Positions 1 through 8,223 are shown, counted from the stretch's first letter. The stretch: 49,018 nt of DNA from Edwardsiella piscicida (GCF_001896205.1 NZ_MPNU01000001.1:1-49018); one strand, 5' to 3'. Notes: generated by a model from the letters alone, not told the origin. Numbers and translations are program-made.

Positions 1-43
1 ATCGCCGTGAAAACCCGTTGAGTTATCACCGGCGTGGGCTGCG

Positions 44-187
44 TATATTACGCTTTTCGCCCGCAGAGTCAAGCGTTTATTTTCGCTTTCTCTGCCTGAC
101 TGGGCGACGTATCGGTCGTTGTTCCCGGTCAGTGGAGGCGCATTATAGGGACTTCTCGCGACGTGACAAGCCCTAATTTCAAAAAAA
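44..187 (-). promoter_or_regulatory. rRNA operon promoters P1 and P2 with UP element
   Basis: Reading leftward, P1 has a -35 TTGTCA (164-169), a 16-bp spacer and a perfect -10 TATAAT (142-147), followed by a GC-rich discriminator. P2 has TTGACT (67-72), a 16-bp spacer and TAATAT (45-50). An A/T tract at about 170-190 abuts the P1 -35, as an UP element should. Arrangement and wording closely follow E. coli rrnB P1/P2. The boxA leader and 16S gene would lie beyond position 1. In E. coli murI also sits just upstream of rrnB, so the synteny agrees. Confidence 0.93.
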
Positions 188-232
188 TGAGCCAACCGAA
201 TAACTTTTCAGCAGCGGCGCCGGTTTTGCCGC

Positions 233-1096
233 TTATATGCTCAGTTCCCGCAGAGTCTCAAAGCCCATCTGACGCAATACTGGCAGCAGGGCCGCTGTCT
301 GTGCGTCACACTGCGTCGCATAGGCAACATTACGCATATCTTTCCCTGGCAGCGTTACCTGATTGGCGATCAGCCAGGCAACCCGGCGGGCGATCGCCGC
401 GCCGGAGTCCACCAAACGCGTACCGGCGGGCAATACCTGCGCCAGCTCATCGCGCAGCAGCGGGAAATGGGTACATCCCAAGACCACGGTGTCCGGTGGC
501 TCGGCCATCGTCAGCCAGGGCCGCAAAATCGTTCTCAGCCGCTGCAGATCCAGCGCCTCACCGTGCAGCTTAGCCTCCGCCAGCTCGACCAGCTCCGCCG
601 ATCCCAACATCTTTATCTGGCAGTCTGTCGCAAAGCGGGCGATCAGCTCATGGGTATAGGCCCGCTGCACCGTCGCGCGGGTCGCCAGCAACCCCACAAC
701 GCCGTTGCGGGTTAGCTTGGCCGCCGGCTTAATCGCGGGAACCACCCCCACAACGGGAAACGGAAAGCGCGCGCGCAGCGCAGGCAGCACGATGGTACTG
801 GCGGTATTACAGGCGACGACCATCGCCGATAGGGTATGGCGCTGATGCAGCGACGCCACGATGCGCAGCACGCGATCCGTGATAAACGCAGCCTCTTTCT
901 CGCCGTAGGGGAATCCCTGATTGTCAAAGGCATAGATATAGTGGAGATCCGGTAGTAACGCGCGGATCTCCTGATAGACAGAAAGCCCACCGACACCGGA
1001 GTCAAACACCAGCACGGTAGGCTTGGCAGTGGCTACATCATCAGAAGGTGTAGCTACCGGAGAGATAATATTCCCGTCCTGCGGTTTGGTAGCCAT
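233..1096 (-). CDS. murI: Glutamate racemase
   Basis: The gene encodes cytosolic glutamate racemase, which converts L- to D-glutamate for the peptidoglycan stem peptide. The 287-residue protein has the family blocks VFDSGVGGLSVY near the N-terminus, VVACNTAST (first catalytic Cys) and VVLGCTHFPLL (second catalytic Cys). I chose the ATG at 1096 because it gives MATKPQDGN, matching the E. coli N-terminus; an upstream in-frame extension is possible but looks unlike the family. The first 56 nt overlap the 3' end of btuB in another frame, as in E. coli, so translation is probably coupled. A short hairpin at 213-233 overlaps the stop codon; it has no T-tract. Confidence 0.96.
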   Translation of the reverse strand: MATKPQDGNIISPVATPSDDVATAKPTVLVFDSGVGGLSVYQEIRALLPDLHYIYAFDNQGFPYGEKEAAFITDRVLRIVASLHQRHTLSAMVVACNTASTIVLPALRARFPFPVVGVVPAIKPAAKLTRNGVVGLLATRATVQRAYTHELIARFATDCQIKMLGSAELVELAEAKLHGEALDLQRLRTILRPWLTMAEPPDTVVLGCTHFPLLRDELAQVLPAGTRLVDSGAAIARRVAWLIANQVTLPGKDMRNVAYATQCDAQTAALLPVLRQMGFETLRELSI

Positions 1097-2888
1097 AAGC
1101 GGTTTGATAATTTTTATCCAACAGATTACCAATTCTACCACGAACCGTGAGCTGGGATGTAACCGGATAAGAGGCCGAAATGTCTACCGTACTGTAGCTG
1201 GGCAGCTTACCGCCTGGCGCGCTTTTATCGCTACGACGGCCGAAATACTGATAGGCCAGATCCATCTCGAGATCCCAAAGGTTCCAATCCAACTGGTACT
1301 TACCCTGATGACGGGAGCGACGTGGCAGCAGGTCACCGGTTTTATCATCCCGAGGATCAAGATATTGCAGAGTCACGCGATGGCTCAGTGCCCAGGTATC
1401 CACGCTGCCGACCCACTCGACGCCTTTGATGGTCGCTGCGTCAATATTACTGTACTGCCCGTGCAGGGTGATCGGATCGCTGAAGTAGGTGATCAGGTTG
1501 CGAACCTGATTACGGTAGGCCGACAGCTGCCAGTCCAGTGGACCGCTCAGGCCGCTCAGCCCCAGCTCCCACTGGCGCGACTCCTCCGGGCGCAGGTTGG
1601 GGTTGCTTTGGATATTCATACGATCGGCGCCAAACTGCTGCCCCAGCGATGGTGCCAAAAAGCCAGTGCCGTAAGAGAGCGTCGCACGGTAGCCGGGGAT
1701 AAACTCCCAGCCAGCGGCGCTCTGCCAGGTACCGTGCCAGCCAAACTGCTGATCGTTATCGGCCCGACCGGAGGCCTCTAGCGTCACTGCGCCCATGCGC
1801 TTCTGGCCGCTCAGGTAGAGCCCGCCGTCATAGCGCTGATAGCGCTGCGTCCGCGTGCTATCGGACGAGGTGAGACGCTGCTGCTGCCAATCGGCTCCGG
1901 CGCTGATCATGCCGCTGTCAAAACGGTAGGTATTGCCCCACTGCAGGTTGTACTGCTGTAGATCATCCAGGGAGCTGCCGGTGCCAAAGCGACCATAGAC
2001 AGCGCCGTAGTTGTAATCCTTGATCTTTTGATAAGCAGCGATCAGCTGAGACGCATAGGCGCCGGCGTGATAGCGCAGTCCCATATCGTAGCTGTGGTTG
2101 TACAGCTGACGCTGGGTACCGCTGCTATCGCTGCCGTACTTCCCCGCATCATAGTCAGAGGCTTCGCTATAGCCATGGCCGCGGACAAAGCCAGACCAGG
2201 CCTCCGAGAAACGGTGCTCTACCCCGCCCCACAGCACTTTATTACGAAACCCGTCCCGATCGCCGTCCGGCCCATAGGGCGAGTCAGGCTGAACATTAAA
2301 GCCGCGGGTCGCCTGAAAAGAGCCTGCCAACGATAGGGTCGTATTCCCCAGCTGTTGACGCACCCCGGCATCATACTGCTGGTAATTATTGGTACCGGTA
2401 CCCACGCTCAGCTGCGCACCAGGCTCGGCGCCCAGGGTAATAATATTGATAACGCCGCCGATGGCACCGGAGCCATAGACCGCCGAACGCGGCCCGCGGA
2501 TATATTCGATACGCTGCACCATGGCGAGCGGGATCTGATTCAGCGCTGCCACGTTGGTGATGCCGGGGCGGGCCATGGGGATCCCATCGACCAGAATCAG
2601 CGCCTGGCGCGCCTCTGTACCGCGCAGGTACAGCGAAGAGCTCTGCCCCAAACCACCGTTCTGGACGATATCGACCCCGGGCAGGCGACGCATGACCTCG
2701 TCTAGACTCTTGGACTGCCAGCGATCGATATCATCACGGGTCACAATGTCCATCGGTGCCAGTACCGTCGACACCGGCTGTGCAAAGCGACTGGCCGTCA
2801 CTACCATCTCACTCTGCGCCGCCTGCACCCCGGCTGACACAGACGCCGCCACCGGAAGCAGCGCGATAACCATATGTTTCTTATTCAT
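1041..2888 (-). CDS. btuB: TonB-dependent vitamin B12 outer-membrane receptor
   Basis: BtuB imports cobalamin across the outer membrane using TonB energy. The 615-residue precursor starts with a signal peptide ending near VQA/AQ, then a TonB box (EMVVTASR), a plug domain (DEVMRRLPGVDIVQNGG, IEYIRGPRSAVYGSGAIGG) and a 22-strand-type barrel ending in the terminal aromatic YTF. The ATG at 2888 is chosen because it begins MNKKHMV and the signal peptide; the longer ORF reads into the leader. The gene precedes and overlaps murI. I could not recognise the adenosylcobalamin riboswitch that precedes E. coli btuB, although a leader of more than 200 nt exists. Confidence 0.96.
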   Translation of the reverse strand: MNKKHMVIALLPVAASVSAGVQAAQSEMVVTASRFAQPVSTVLAPMDIVTRDDIDRWQSKSLDEVMRRLPGVDIVQNGGLGQSSSLYLRGTEARQALILVDGIPMARPGITNVAALNQIPLAMVQRIEYIRGPRSAVYGSGAIGGVINIITLGAEPGAQLSVGTGTNNYQQYDAGVRQQLGNTTLSLAGSFQATRGFNVQPDSPYGPDGDRDGFRNKVLWGGVEHRFSEAWSGFVRGHGYSEASDYDAGKYGSDSSGTQRQLYNHSYDMGLRYHAGAYASQLIAAYQKIKDYNYGAVYGRFGTGSSLDDLQQYNLQWGNTYRFDSGMISAGADWQQQRLTSSDSTRTQRYQRYDGGLYLSGQKRMGAVTLEASGRADNDQQFGWHGTWQSAAGWEFIPGYRATLSYGTGFLAPSLGQQFGADRMNIQSNPNLRPEESRQWELGLSGLSGPLDWQLSAYRNQVRNLITYFSDPITLHGQYSNIDAATIKGVEWVGSVDTWALSHRVTLQYLDPRDDKTGDLLPRRSRHQGKYQLDWNLWDLEMDLAYQYFGRRSDKSAPGGKLPSYSTVDISASYPVTSQLTVRGRIGNLLDKNYQTAYGYQTAGREYYLSGSYTF

Positions 2889-3068
2889 TATAATTGCCTT
2901 CTCTCTCCACCCAAGATAACGGGCCAACTCCCTGCTGCCTCGCACAAAAAACGGGATATTCTACCCAGCGCATCGACGTAGGGATACCCTGACACGTGTA
3001 CTGAGTGGCTCTCATAACGGGAGAATGAAGGGAAAAAGAAAGGTGATTAGAAGATTATTCTCAGTTCA

Positions 3069-3090
3069 TTAAAACTGGACCCAGTTTTAA
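3069..3090. repeat. Palindromic operator-like site upstream of btuB
   Basis: Ten-base arms TTAAAACTGG and CCAGTTTTAA form a perfect inverted repeat around a 2-bp centre. It lies about 180 bp upstream of the btuB start, between btuB and the terminator of the phosphatase gene. Short arms with a tiny spacer suggest a dimeric DNA-binding protein rather than an RNA hairpin. The sequence resembles a FadR half-site (AACTGG) but spacing differs from the 17-bp FadR box. The binding factor is unknown. Confidence 0.5.
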
Positions 3091-3126
3091 CTAAAATAGC
3101 CGCTTCGCACACATGTTTATGTGTGC

Positions 3127-3169
3127 AAAAAATGCGCCGTCGGCAGGGGAAACGGAGGCCGACGGCGCA
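3127..3169 (-). terminator. Intrinsic terminator of the aphA-hel transcript
   Basis: On the minus strand an 11-bp GC-rich stem (TGCGCCGTCGG with CCGACGGCGCA) is followed at once by six T. It lies 60 nt past the stop of the class C phosphatase gene. Confidence 0.85.
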
Positions 3170-3228
3170 ACGGAGAGTAAAATGAAACACCTAGCGCCTC
3201 ATATCGCGAAGCGCTCTCTAAAACAACG

Positions 3229-4041
3229 TTATTGGGCTGCCGGCGTCCAGGCAGACAGATTGGCGTCGCGGATCTTCAGCTTTTCAGCCGCAGACTGCTT
3301 CCAGTACGCCTTCGCCATTCCGCCTTCCCAATCACCGTAAGAGGGGTTGGGCAGAATGATAAACTGCGTGCCAAACTTCTGATGATTTTCGGCCACGAAG
3401 TCTTTACGCACCGTATTGTCCTGGTGGTAAGTCGCCCCGGTAAAGTCATTCAGGTTATCCCCGACATACAGCACCGGGAAATACCCCATCTCGGTCACAC
3501 GTTTAAAACGCGCGACTTTATTGCTACCGCTGCTGTCTTTCAGCAGCAGGTTCTCAGCGCTAACATCCGGGAATCCCTGCGCCTTCAGATCGGCCAGCGT
3601 GCTGCTCAGCCCCTGCTGCGAGCGATTGGAGATGTAAAAGACTCGGCCTCCGTGGTCTAGGACAAAGCGGGCAAAGGAGACCGCACCCGGTAATGCCTTA
3701 GCCTGACGGGCCTCAACCCACTTATCCCAGTCCGCCTCGCTGAAGCTGCGTGACTGCTTGATCTGCCAGGCGGCATAAGGCGTGTTATCGACCATGGTTT
3801 CATCGATATCGACAATCACGGCCTTCTTACTGCCTTTAGGCGCGGGATTGTTGAGAAAGGCCGTTTTAGCAACGTTAAATGCCTGCCAGGTCAGCGCCTG
3901 ATACTCGCCTGACTGCTGCATCCAATTCACGGCCAGCGTTGCCTGCGATGACAGCTGCTGCTGCGCGCTCTGCGGGTGGGTGGCACAGCCGGCCAATACC
4001 ATCACCGCCGCGGCCAGACTCAGTTTTAGCGTATGTTTCAT
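3229..4041 (-). CDS. Class C acid phosphatase, lipoprotein e(P4) family
   Basis: This is a 270-residue lipoprotein of the HAD superfamily related to Haemophilus e(P4)/OmpP4, which dephosphorylates nucleotides at the cell surface. A signal peptide ends in the lipobox LAGC (Cys19). Motif I is IVDIDETMVDN with Asp78 and Asp80; the GDNLNDF block is the metal-binding motif IV. The ATG at 4041 has a GAAGG ribosome site five bases upstream, so I prefer it to the longer reading frame. It starts 26 nt after aphA and shares its transcript, ending at the terminator at 3127-3169. In Haemophilus the enzyme releases nicotinamide riboside from NAD breakdown products; a nucleotide-scavenging role here is inference. 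Confidence 0.9.
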   Translation of the reverse strand: MKHTLKLSLAAAVMVLAGCATHPQSAQQQLSSQATLAVNWMQQSGEYQALTWQAFNVAKTAFLNNPAPKGSKKAVIVDIDETMVDNTPYAAWQIKQSRSFSEADWDKWVEARQAKALPGAVSFARFVLDHGGRVFYISNRSQQGLSSTLADLKAQGFPDVSAENLLLKDSSGSNKVARFKRVTEMGYFPVLYVGDNLNDFTGATYHQDNTVRKDFVAENHQKFGTQFIILPNPSYGDWEGGMAKAYWKQSAAEKLKIRDANLSAWTPAAQ

Positions 4042-4067
4042 CAATGCCTTCTTGTCTATTGACGCGA

Positions 4068-4793
4068 TCAATACTGGGAATTTACGATGACTTTTTCACC
4101 AAATGCCCCGTTCTTCGGCATCGGCTTATTGGTGGAGTTCAGCGGGCGCAGCACCCGGATCCCTTCAGCGCCAGCCTTGCGGGCGTCCTGAATATCATTG
4201 TCAGAATCACCGTAGAAGATGGTGATATGGTGCTTCTGCATATATTCAACTTTGGCATCTTGCTTGGTTCCGGCGAAAATAACTTTATTCAGCTGATTAT
4301 CCGGAATTTTGAAATCGTCTTTCAGCGTCTGAGTCAAATCCTCTTTGCCATTAGACGGCATCGGACGACCAGTGATAAAATAGACATGGTCACCGCGTTT
4401 TAAATGCAGTTCCATCAGCGCATGACCAGAATCTTTAGGGATCGAGAAGCGATCCCAACCGCTGCTGCTGACTTCATCCCAAAACTTCTGGTTTTTCAAA
4501 AACGCGTTGCTGTCAGGTGAAAATTTTTGTTTCCCATAGAAAAACGCAGGGCTAGAAAATAGCAGTGTATCGTCGATATCAAAGCCAACGCTAATCGGTG
4601 CCTTCCCTTTGAGGCTTTCAGCGACCTGCTCAATAGAGATCCAGTGAATCGGATATTGCTGCGTTAACTGTGTCAGCGTAGCGCCCAGGTTCGGCTGTGC
4701 GGCTGTCTCAGTGGCAAAGGAAGCAGGAGAGGAAATCAGACCCGCAGTAGCAAGGACTAATGCAATCAGTGATTTTTTTGTGGTTATAAACAT
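4068..4793 (-). CDS. aphA: Class B acid phosphatase (periplasmic)
   Basis: AphA is a periplasmic, metal-dependent, tetrameric HAD phosphatase that hydrolyses nucleoside monophosphates and other phosphomonoesters. The 241-residue precursor has a signal peptide ending near ASFA/TET, the nucleophile motif FDIDDTLLFSSP (Asp72, Asp74), the ITGRP block and the terminal motif YGDSDNDIQDA. Length and motifs match E. coli AphA. It is the first gene of a two-gene unit with the class C phosphatase, a pairing absent between btuB and trmA in E. coli. A CRP-type promoter lies upstream at 4845-4888. Base composition is visibly richer in A/T than in neighbouring blocks. Confidence 0.95.
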   Translation of the reverse strand: MFITTKKSLIALVLATAGLISSPASFATETAAQPNLGATLTQLTQQYPIHWISIEQVAESLKGKAPISVGFDIDDTLLFSSPAFFYGKQKFSPDSNAFLKNQKFWDEVSSSGWDRFSIPKDSGHALMELHLKRGDHVYFITGRPMPSNGKEDLTQTLKDDFKIPDNQLNKVIFAGTKQDAKVEYMQKHHITIFYGDSDNDIQDARKAGAEGIRVLRPLNSTNKPMPKNGAFGEKVIVNSQY

Positions 4794-4844
4794 AGCGATA
4801 ATCTCTTAATTTCGCATGGAGGGAGTCCAATTTGTATATATAAA

Positions 4845-4888
4845 ACTATATCGACTCAAACAGCGTGATTAATGTGATCATGATCTAT
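4845..4888 (-). promoter_or_regulatory. Candidate CRP-activated promoter of aphA
   Basis: On the minus strand a -10 TATAGT (4845-4850) lies below a CRP-like site at 4873-4888 whose promoter-distal half is a perfect TGTGA (plus strand) and whose other half is weak. The site centre is near -42 from the predicted start, the class II position. Known cAMP-CRP control of E. coli aphA supports this; the weak half-site lowers confidence. Confidence 0.6.
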
Positions 4889-4924
4889 GTTTAAAGACAT
4901 TCATGTTACAAATAGACGCAAATA

Positions 4925-4965
4925 CGTGACATTCATCACAAAAAACTATCGGTCATTTGTATAAT
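4925..4965 (+). promoter_or_regulatory. CRP site and promoter of the porin gene
   Basis: CGTGA-N6-TCACA at 4925-4940 matches the CRP consensus at 9 of 10 core positions. A perfect -10 TATAAT follows at 4960-4965. The site centre is about 40 bp upstream of the predicted start, so CRP would replace a -35 element, and none is visible. This faces away from the aphA promoter in the same intergenic region. Confidence 0.75.
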
Positions 4966-5032
4966 CATAAAAAAAGCAACGCCGTTGCTCTTATTTTTAA
5001 TAACGTCTAATAATTATCAGCAGGAATCAATG

Positions 5033-6163
5033 ATGAATAAAATCCGCTCGCTTGTGGCCCTGTCCACCATAGGCTGCATAGGTATTTTTCCGCTCATTTC
5101 GCATGCAGCAGAGATTTACAACCAGAACGGCAATCGCGTTTATTTAGATGGTTCTTTTAAGGTAAGACACTATTTCTCTCAAGATAAATATATTGCAGGA
5201 GACCAATCAAAGGTAAAATTCACTCTGCGTGGTGAAACTAAAATCAATGATCTTATGATTGGCTATGCACGCTGGGAATACAATGTAAAATTAAACCAAC
5301 CGGAAAGTGCTGGCAGTACGAAAAACACAACGCGTATAGGATATGCCGGCGTAGGGTTCGGACAATACGGAAGCTTCGATTATGGCCGGAACTACGGGAT
5401 CCTGAACGATATTAATGGTTGGACCGGGGCGCCTATTCCTGTCTTCGGCGGTGTGTCTTATGACGGCGTCGATAACTTTATGACCTACCGTACCAATAAC
5501 GTCGCCACGTATCGTAACCGTAATATTTTTAACCTGGTTGACGGCTTGGATTTTGGCCTACAGGTCCAGGGTAAAAACGACGGCTGGAACGACCCGGAAA
5601 ATCAGACGGGGCCGCTCAGCAGTAACCCTCGCGGCGTCGCGCACCAGAACGGCAATGGGGTTGGGACCTCGCTGGTCTACCGCTTCGAGAACGGTCTCAG
5701 CGTCGGTGGCGCATACGCTAACTCAGCGCGTACGCTGGAGCAGCGTCAGGATGATCTGGGTAAACGGGCGGATGGCTGGAACGTTGGCGCCCGCTATGAC
5801 AACCATAATGTCTATCTGGCTGCCATCTATGGTGAAGTCAAGAATATGCACTACATTGGCAAACAGGATGGATTTGCGCCGAAGGCGCGTGGCTATGAAC
5901 TGTTGGCCCAGTATCAGTTCGACTGCGGTCTGAAACCCTCTATTGCCTATCTCAACGGGACGGCAAAAGACCTCAAGGGTAACGCAGGCAGTAACCAAAC
6001 CTATGTAAAATTCATCGATTTGGCGACGACCTACTCCTTTAACAAGAATCTGGCGCTCATCTTTGAATATAAGATCAACCTGCTGGATGACAACACCTTC
6101 ACGCGAAATAACGGTATCAGCACCGACGATGTATTTGTCACCATGCTGAACTATAAGTTCTAA
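5033..6163 (+). CDS. Outer-membrane general porin, OmpC/OmpF/PhoE family, atypical loop 3
   Basis: This is a 16-strand trimeric porin precursor of 376 residues. A signal peptide ends near LISHA/AEIYNQNGN, the usual porin start, and the protein ends in LNYKF with the terminal Phe needed for barrel assembly. Strand motifs GSFDYGRNYG and NNVATYRNRN are conserved. Aligned by eye with E. coli OmpF, the loop 3 block is IPVFGGVSY instead of LPEFGGDTA, and the preceding Asp113 position is Gly, so three acidic constriction residues are lost while wall positions equivalent to Arg42, Arg82 and Arg132 remain Lys/Arg. The second of two adjacent ATGs (5030, 5033) has better spacing from AGGA. Its CRP promoter is at 4925-4965. 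Substrate is unknown; proximity to two phosphatases suggests anions. Confidence 0.9.
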   Translation: MNKIRSLVALSTIGCIGIFPLISHAAEIYNQNGNRVYLDGSFKVRHYFSQDKYIAGDQSKVKFTLRGETKINDLMIGYARWEYNVKLNQPESAGSTKNTTRIGYAGVGFGQYGSFDYGRNYGILNDINGWTGAPIPVFGGVSYDGVDNFMTYRTNNVATYRNRNIFNLVDGLDFGLQVQGKNDGWNDPENQTGPLSSNPRGVAHQNGNGVGTSLVYRFENGLSVGGAYANSARTLEQRQDDLGKRADGWNVGARYDNHNVYLAAIYGEVKNMHYIGKQDGFAPKARGYELLAQYQFDCGLKPSIAYLNGTAKDLKGNAGSNQTYVKFIDLATTYSFNKNLALIFEYKINLLDDNTFTRNNGISTDDVFVTMLNYKF

Positions 6164-6230
6164 TATTTTCGCCTGCCGGGATCGCCTAACGCTAATGGCG
6201 GTCCCCTCTTCAATTGATATCCTCTGCTTT

Positions 6231-6464
6231 ATGGAAAAAAAGAAAACAGAGCTAATTAATAGCTACAAGATACTTTCCCTGCTAAAGAAAAACACGGATT
6301 ATTACTTTACGATCACCGATATAACCCACTTCACTGGAATCAGCCGCTATAGAACTGAACATATCCTATCCGAATTTGAAACCATGGCACTGGTCAGCAA
6401 ACGCGTTGAGCATTTCGGCGCCAGCTGCCGCTATTATTACAAGGGCACGCTGAGCGAAGAGTAA
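6231..6464 (+). CDS. Small winged-helix-like hypothetical protein
   Basis: The protein has 77 residues from this start, or 89 from an ATG at 6195. I do not recognise a named family. The central part (ITDITHFTGISRYRTEHILSEFE) reads as a helix-turn-helix, followed by a basic segment and YYYKG that could be a wing, so a DNA-binding role is plausible. No convincing ribosome site precedes either start. It lies 67 nt downstream of the porin on the same strand, across a weak hairpin (6178-6205) without a good T-tract, so it may be read through from the porin promoter. Codon use is AT-rich like the rest of the insert between btuB and trmA. Confidence 0.55.
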   Translation: MEKKKTELINSYKILSLLKKNTDYYFTITDITHFTGISRYRTEHILSEFETMALVSKRVEHFGASCRYYYKGTLSEE

Positions 6465-6654
6465 CGCACGTGGGACTGGACATCATACGTCCATCGCCTA
6501 CAATCGCATCCTTTGGGATACCTATCGCGGACCAAAACGCAGTCAGGCCGATGGCCATCTGCTCGACCGTTGACTGCCCGTCCCGCCGACGCCCCGTGCG
6601 GCGGGATGAACTGAACATACCTGCCGTAACTTCCCCGTGCCGATGAGAACCGAT

Positions 6655-7755
6655 ATGACGCCAAGCATGCTGCCAACCGAACACTATGACGACCAGCTCA
6701 GTGAAAAAATCCACCGTCTGGAGCAAATGATGCAGCCGTTCGGCGCTCCTGCGGTACAGGCATTCCGCTCTCCGGCTAGCCATTACCGCATGCGTGCCGA
6801 GTTCCGGATCTGGCACGATGGCGATGACCTCTACCATATTATGTTTGATCCCCAGAGCAAACAGCGTATCCGAGTGGATCGGTTCCCGGCCGCCAGCGAG
6901 CTGATCAACCGCCTGATGCCGCTGCTGCTCGACGCTCTGCGCCCCAACCCAACCCTACGCCATAAACTATTTCAGATAGACTACCTGTCCACCCGCAGCG
7001 GGCAGATCATCGTCTCTCTGCTGTATCACCGCGCGCTGGATGATGCCTGGAAGCAAGCCGCAGAGGCTCTGCGCGATGCGCTACGCGGCCAAGGGTTCGC
7101 TATCCAGCTGATCGGACGGGCCAGTAAGACCAAGATCTGCCTGGACCAAGACTGGGTCGATGAGGTATTGCCGGTCGCGGGACGCCAGATGATCTATCGC
7201 CAGGTCGAAAACAGCTTCACCCAGCCCAACGCGGCCATCAATATTCAGATGCTGGAGTGGGCGCTGGACGCCACGCGCGGCGCTGTAGGGGATTTACTGG
7301 AGCTGTACTGCGGCAACGGCAACTTCTCGCTGGCGCTGGCGCGCAACTTTCGTCGGGTACTGGCCACCGAGATAGCCAAACCGTCCGTCGCGGCGGCGCA
7401 GTACAATATTTCCGCCAATCAGATAGATAACGTGCAAATTATTCGGATGTCGGCCGAGGAGTTTACTCAGGCCATGCAGGGCGTTCGGGCGTTTAACCGC
7501 CTGCAGGGCATCGACCTGCACAGCTATGAGTGCAATACCATCTTCGTCGATCCCCCACGCAGCGGTCTGGATACAGACACCCTGAGCATGGTGCAGGGAT
7601 ATCAGAACATCCTGTACATCTCCTGCAATCCACTGACGCTATGCGATAATCTTCACACGCTTACCCAAAGCCATCGGATCACGCGCCTGGCGCTGTTCGA
7701 TCAATTTCCCTATACCCACCATATGGAGTGCGGGGTACTGCTGGAACGGCGCTGA
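6655..7755 (+). CDS. trmA: tRNA (uracil-5-)-methyltransferase
   Basis: TrmA makes m5U54 (ribothymidine) in the T-loop of nearly all tRNAs, using S-adenosylmethionine. The 366-residue protein has the SAM motif [15 protein letters not shown], the DPPRSGLD motif, the catalytic Cys in ILYISCNP and the terminal HHMECGVLL with the general-base Glu. The ATG at 6655 gives MTPSMLPTE, like the E. coli start, with GAGAA upstream. It converges on yijD across a terminator. The 190 bp upstream contain a hairpin (arms TCCCGCCG/CGGCGGGA near 6581-6606) but no clear promoter that I can assign. Confidence 0.96.
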   Translation: MTPSMLPTEHYDDQLSEKIHRLEQMMQPFGAPAVQAFRSPASHYRMRAEFRIWHDGDDLYHIMFDPQSKQRIRVDRFPAASELINRLMPLLLDALRPNPTLRHKLFQIDYLSTRSGQIIVSLLYHRALDDAWKQAAEALRDALRGQGFAIQLIGRASKTKICLDQDWVDEVLPVAGRQMIYRQVENSFTQPNAAINIQMLEWALDATRGAVGDLLELYCGNGNFSLALARNFRRVLATEIAKPSVAAAQYNISANQIDNVQIIRMSAEEFTQAMQGVRAFNRLQGIDLHSYECNTIFVDPPRSGLDTDTLSMVQGYQNILYISCNPLTLCDNLHTLTQSHRITRLALFDQFPYTHHMECGVLLERR

Positions 7756-7760
7756 TCCCT

Positions 7761-7789
7761 AAAAAAACGGGCAGCTCTCTGGCTGCCCG
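7761..7789 (-). terminator. Intrinsic terminator of fabR-yijD
   Basis: On the minus strand the stem CGGGCAGC/GCTGCCCG is followed by seven T, 15 nt beyond the yijD stop. It also separates yijD from the converging trmA. Confidence 0.88.
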
Positions 7790-7804
7790 AGGCGGTGGTG
7801 CGAC

Positions 7805-8215
7805 TCAACGATGTCTCTCATCGTTATCATCGTCGTCGTCATCGGCCTCATCCCGCGCCTGCGCAGCGCGACCGCGCTGCCTTTTAATCCGTACGCCGAT
7901 CCACAGCACCAGCGCCACACACAGTAAAGAGGGCAGAAAGTTGGAGCCAATGGCGGGATATTCAACGCGGATCAGCGTGCTGTAAAACAGGAGGCCGAGC
8001 AGAAAACAGGAGGATGAGAGCATCGGCATGCCTTCCGGCATGGCGACGTGAAGATAACGCTGGTGTAAACAATAGGCTGACAGCACGAGGGCGATCAGCG
8101 GAAAAACGGAAAACGGCACGACGCTGCTGAACAGCGCAGAAAACGATCCGCTGATGGATAATCCTGCCACGGCTGACAGGACCAGCGTTCCGATATCAAG
8201 ACGATGTTTACGCAT
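7805..8215 (-). CDS. yijD: YijD family inner-membrane protein
   Basis: This 136-residue protein has three to four hydrophobic helices (around residues 9-30, 33-50, 62-80, 88-108) and the family block FSSVVPFSVFP. Its function is unknown. It starts 8 nt after fabR, as in E. coli, where the two form an operon. The C-terminus is about 17 residues longer than E. coli YijD and is very acidic, with a run of six Asp encoded by GAC/GAT repeats, which may vary by slippage. Confidence 0.9.
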   Translation of the reverse strand: MRKHRLDIGTLVLSAVAGLSISGSFSALFSSVVPFSVFPLIALVLSAYCLHQRYLHVAMPEGMPMLSSSCFLLGLLFYSTLIRVEYPAIGSNFLPSLLCVALVLWIGVRIKRQRGRAAQARDEADDDDDDNDERHR

Positions 8216-8223
8216 CTCCTCCC

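Noticed and set aside
1023-1781. 252-residue open frame on the plus strand opposite btuB
   Set aside because: It is an antisense shadow of btuB without ribosome site or recognisable domain.
3107-3126. GCACACAT/ATGTGTGC hairpin considered as a terminator
   Set aside because: The A-tract lies on the wrong side for either strand; the real terminator is the neighbouring 11-bp stem at 3133-3169.
6437-6676. Insertion sequence remnant before trmA
   Set aside because: No terminal inverted repeats, target duplication or recognisable transposase motif could be shown.
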